In this document: positions 5,864-6,271 of the stretch, piece by piece | How the letters are laid out: every line of letters begins with the position of its first letter | Numbering within the stretch: position 1 is the first letter of the stretch | Assembly (NCBI GenBank): GCA_011682595.1 | Contig: JAACEH010000182.1 | Location: 1-6,271, forward strand | DNA from: Anaerolineaceae bacterium | Lineage (GTDB): Bacteria; Planctomycetota; Phycisphaerae; FEN-1346; JAACEH01 | Length of the DNA: 6,271 bases | Direction: 5' to 3' | Made by a program: the position numbers and the translations under genes | The notes under the pieces: generated by a model | What the model saw: the letters and a program-made list of their open reading frames with translations, nothing else | What the model was told of the DNA's origin: nothing | Databases searched by the model: none

Positions 5864-6271
5864 CTGCCAGAGCGGCGCCGGTGCCGACCGGGATGTTCCC
5901 GGCCACGATTCCCGTGGCTCCCAGGTTGCCGGCGTTGACGTCGGCGATGTGCATCGACCCCCCGCGACCCCGGCAGTAACCGGTCTCCTTGCCGCAGAGT
6001 TCGGCCAGCATAAGCTTCAACTCGCCGCCGCGAGCCAGGCAATGCCCGTGGCCGCGGTGCGTGCTGGTGATCAGGTCTTTCTCGCCGATGGCCCGCATGG
6101 CCCCGACCGCGACGGCCTCCTGACCGGCGTAGACGTGGCTGGCCCCCTTGAGGATGTCGCGCGACAACAGTTCGAAGACCTTGTCCTCAAAGGCCCGAAT
6201 CTGCATCATCTGTTTCAGGAGGAATCGCATCTCCTCCTGCGGTCCAACTTCCCCCTTAACAACAACAGGCT
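5736..6271 (-). pseudogene. pdhA: E1 component alpha subunit, N-terminal part, frameshifted and running off the window edge
   Basis: This is the upstream part of E1 alpha. Counting from the ATG at 6230, family signatures are IRAFEDKVFEL (11-21), HVYAGQEAVAVG (32-43), ITSTHRGHGHCLARGG (54-69), GRGGSMHIADVNAGNLGATG (88-107) and IPVGTGAAL (113-121). Similarity stops at about codon 121 (5868). From 5867 down to a stop at 5736 the frame gives out-of-frame, Arg-rich sequence, while the true continuation is in the frame shifted by one (from 5866). A net loss of 2 or 5 bases explains this, and 5 would restore the usual spacing of the family. The frame is open upstream of 6230 to the window edge (PVVVKGEVGPQEE). 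AGGAGG sits only two bases before the ATG, too close for a normal ribosome site, so the start is probably outside the window. The gene is either truly inactivated or carries a sequencing or assembly error. Confidence 0.8.

Noticed and set aside
5861..5872. Programmed ribosomal frameshift in E1 alpha
   Set aside because: No slippery heptamer, stop codon at the shift site or upstream stimulator is seen, and E1 alpha genes are not known to use one. A deletion or sequence error is simpler.
5138..5938. Plus-strand open frame of 266 codons opposite E1 alpha
   Set aside because: It starts inside the palindromic element and runs antisense to the conserved E1 alpha sequence. No motif supports it.

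Overview
This GC-rich window reads as one metabolic gene block, entirely on the minus strand and transcribed from high to low coordinates. In transcription order it holds E1 alpha (6271-5255, broken by a frameshift, 5' end probably outside the window), E1 beta (5040-4075) and E2 (3931-2540) of a 2-oxoacid dehydrogenase complex of the pyruvate or acetoin type. These are followed by the small (2368-1502) and large (1505-69) subunits of an NfnAB/SudBA-type iron-sulfur flavoprotein. No tRNA, rRNA, CRISPR array, transposase gene or genuine plus-strand gene is seen.

The first three genes would form the decarboxylase and acyltransferase core that makes acetyl-CoA from pyruvate (or from acetoin plus CoA). 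The E3 subunit, dihydrolipoamide dehydrogenase, which often follows E2 in such operons, is absent. In its place lies an enzyme pair that in characterised anaerobes moves electrons among NADH, NADPH and ferredoxin. The inferred logic is that carbon oxidation yields NADH and the Nfn-type enzyme rebalances it with the NADPH and ferredoxin pools. This points to an anaerobe or fermenter.

Both E1 genes carry a small lesion in a conserved stretch. E1 alpha has a net loss of bases (2 or 5) just before its thiamine-diphosphate motif. E1 beta lacks six residues that relatives have, in frame. E2 appears to have two peripheral-subunit-binding domains in tandem instead of one.

The gaps between genes (171, 143 and 214 bp) and the 3' end are rich in palindromes. 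The E1 alpha/E1 beta gap holds a nested imperfect palindrome of about 91 nt, flanked by an 18-bp direct repeat whose second copy overlaps the last codons and stop of E1 alpha, as if a mobile REP-like or MITE-like sequence had landed there. The E1 beta/E2 gap holds a second two-hairpin element of similar design.

The organism cannot be fixed from this sequence. A GC-rich anaerobic bacterium is well supported. Planctomycetota is my best guess, resting only on remembered similarity of the palindromic spacers and protein style, and it is weak.
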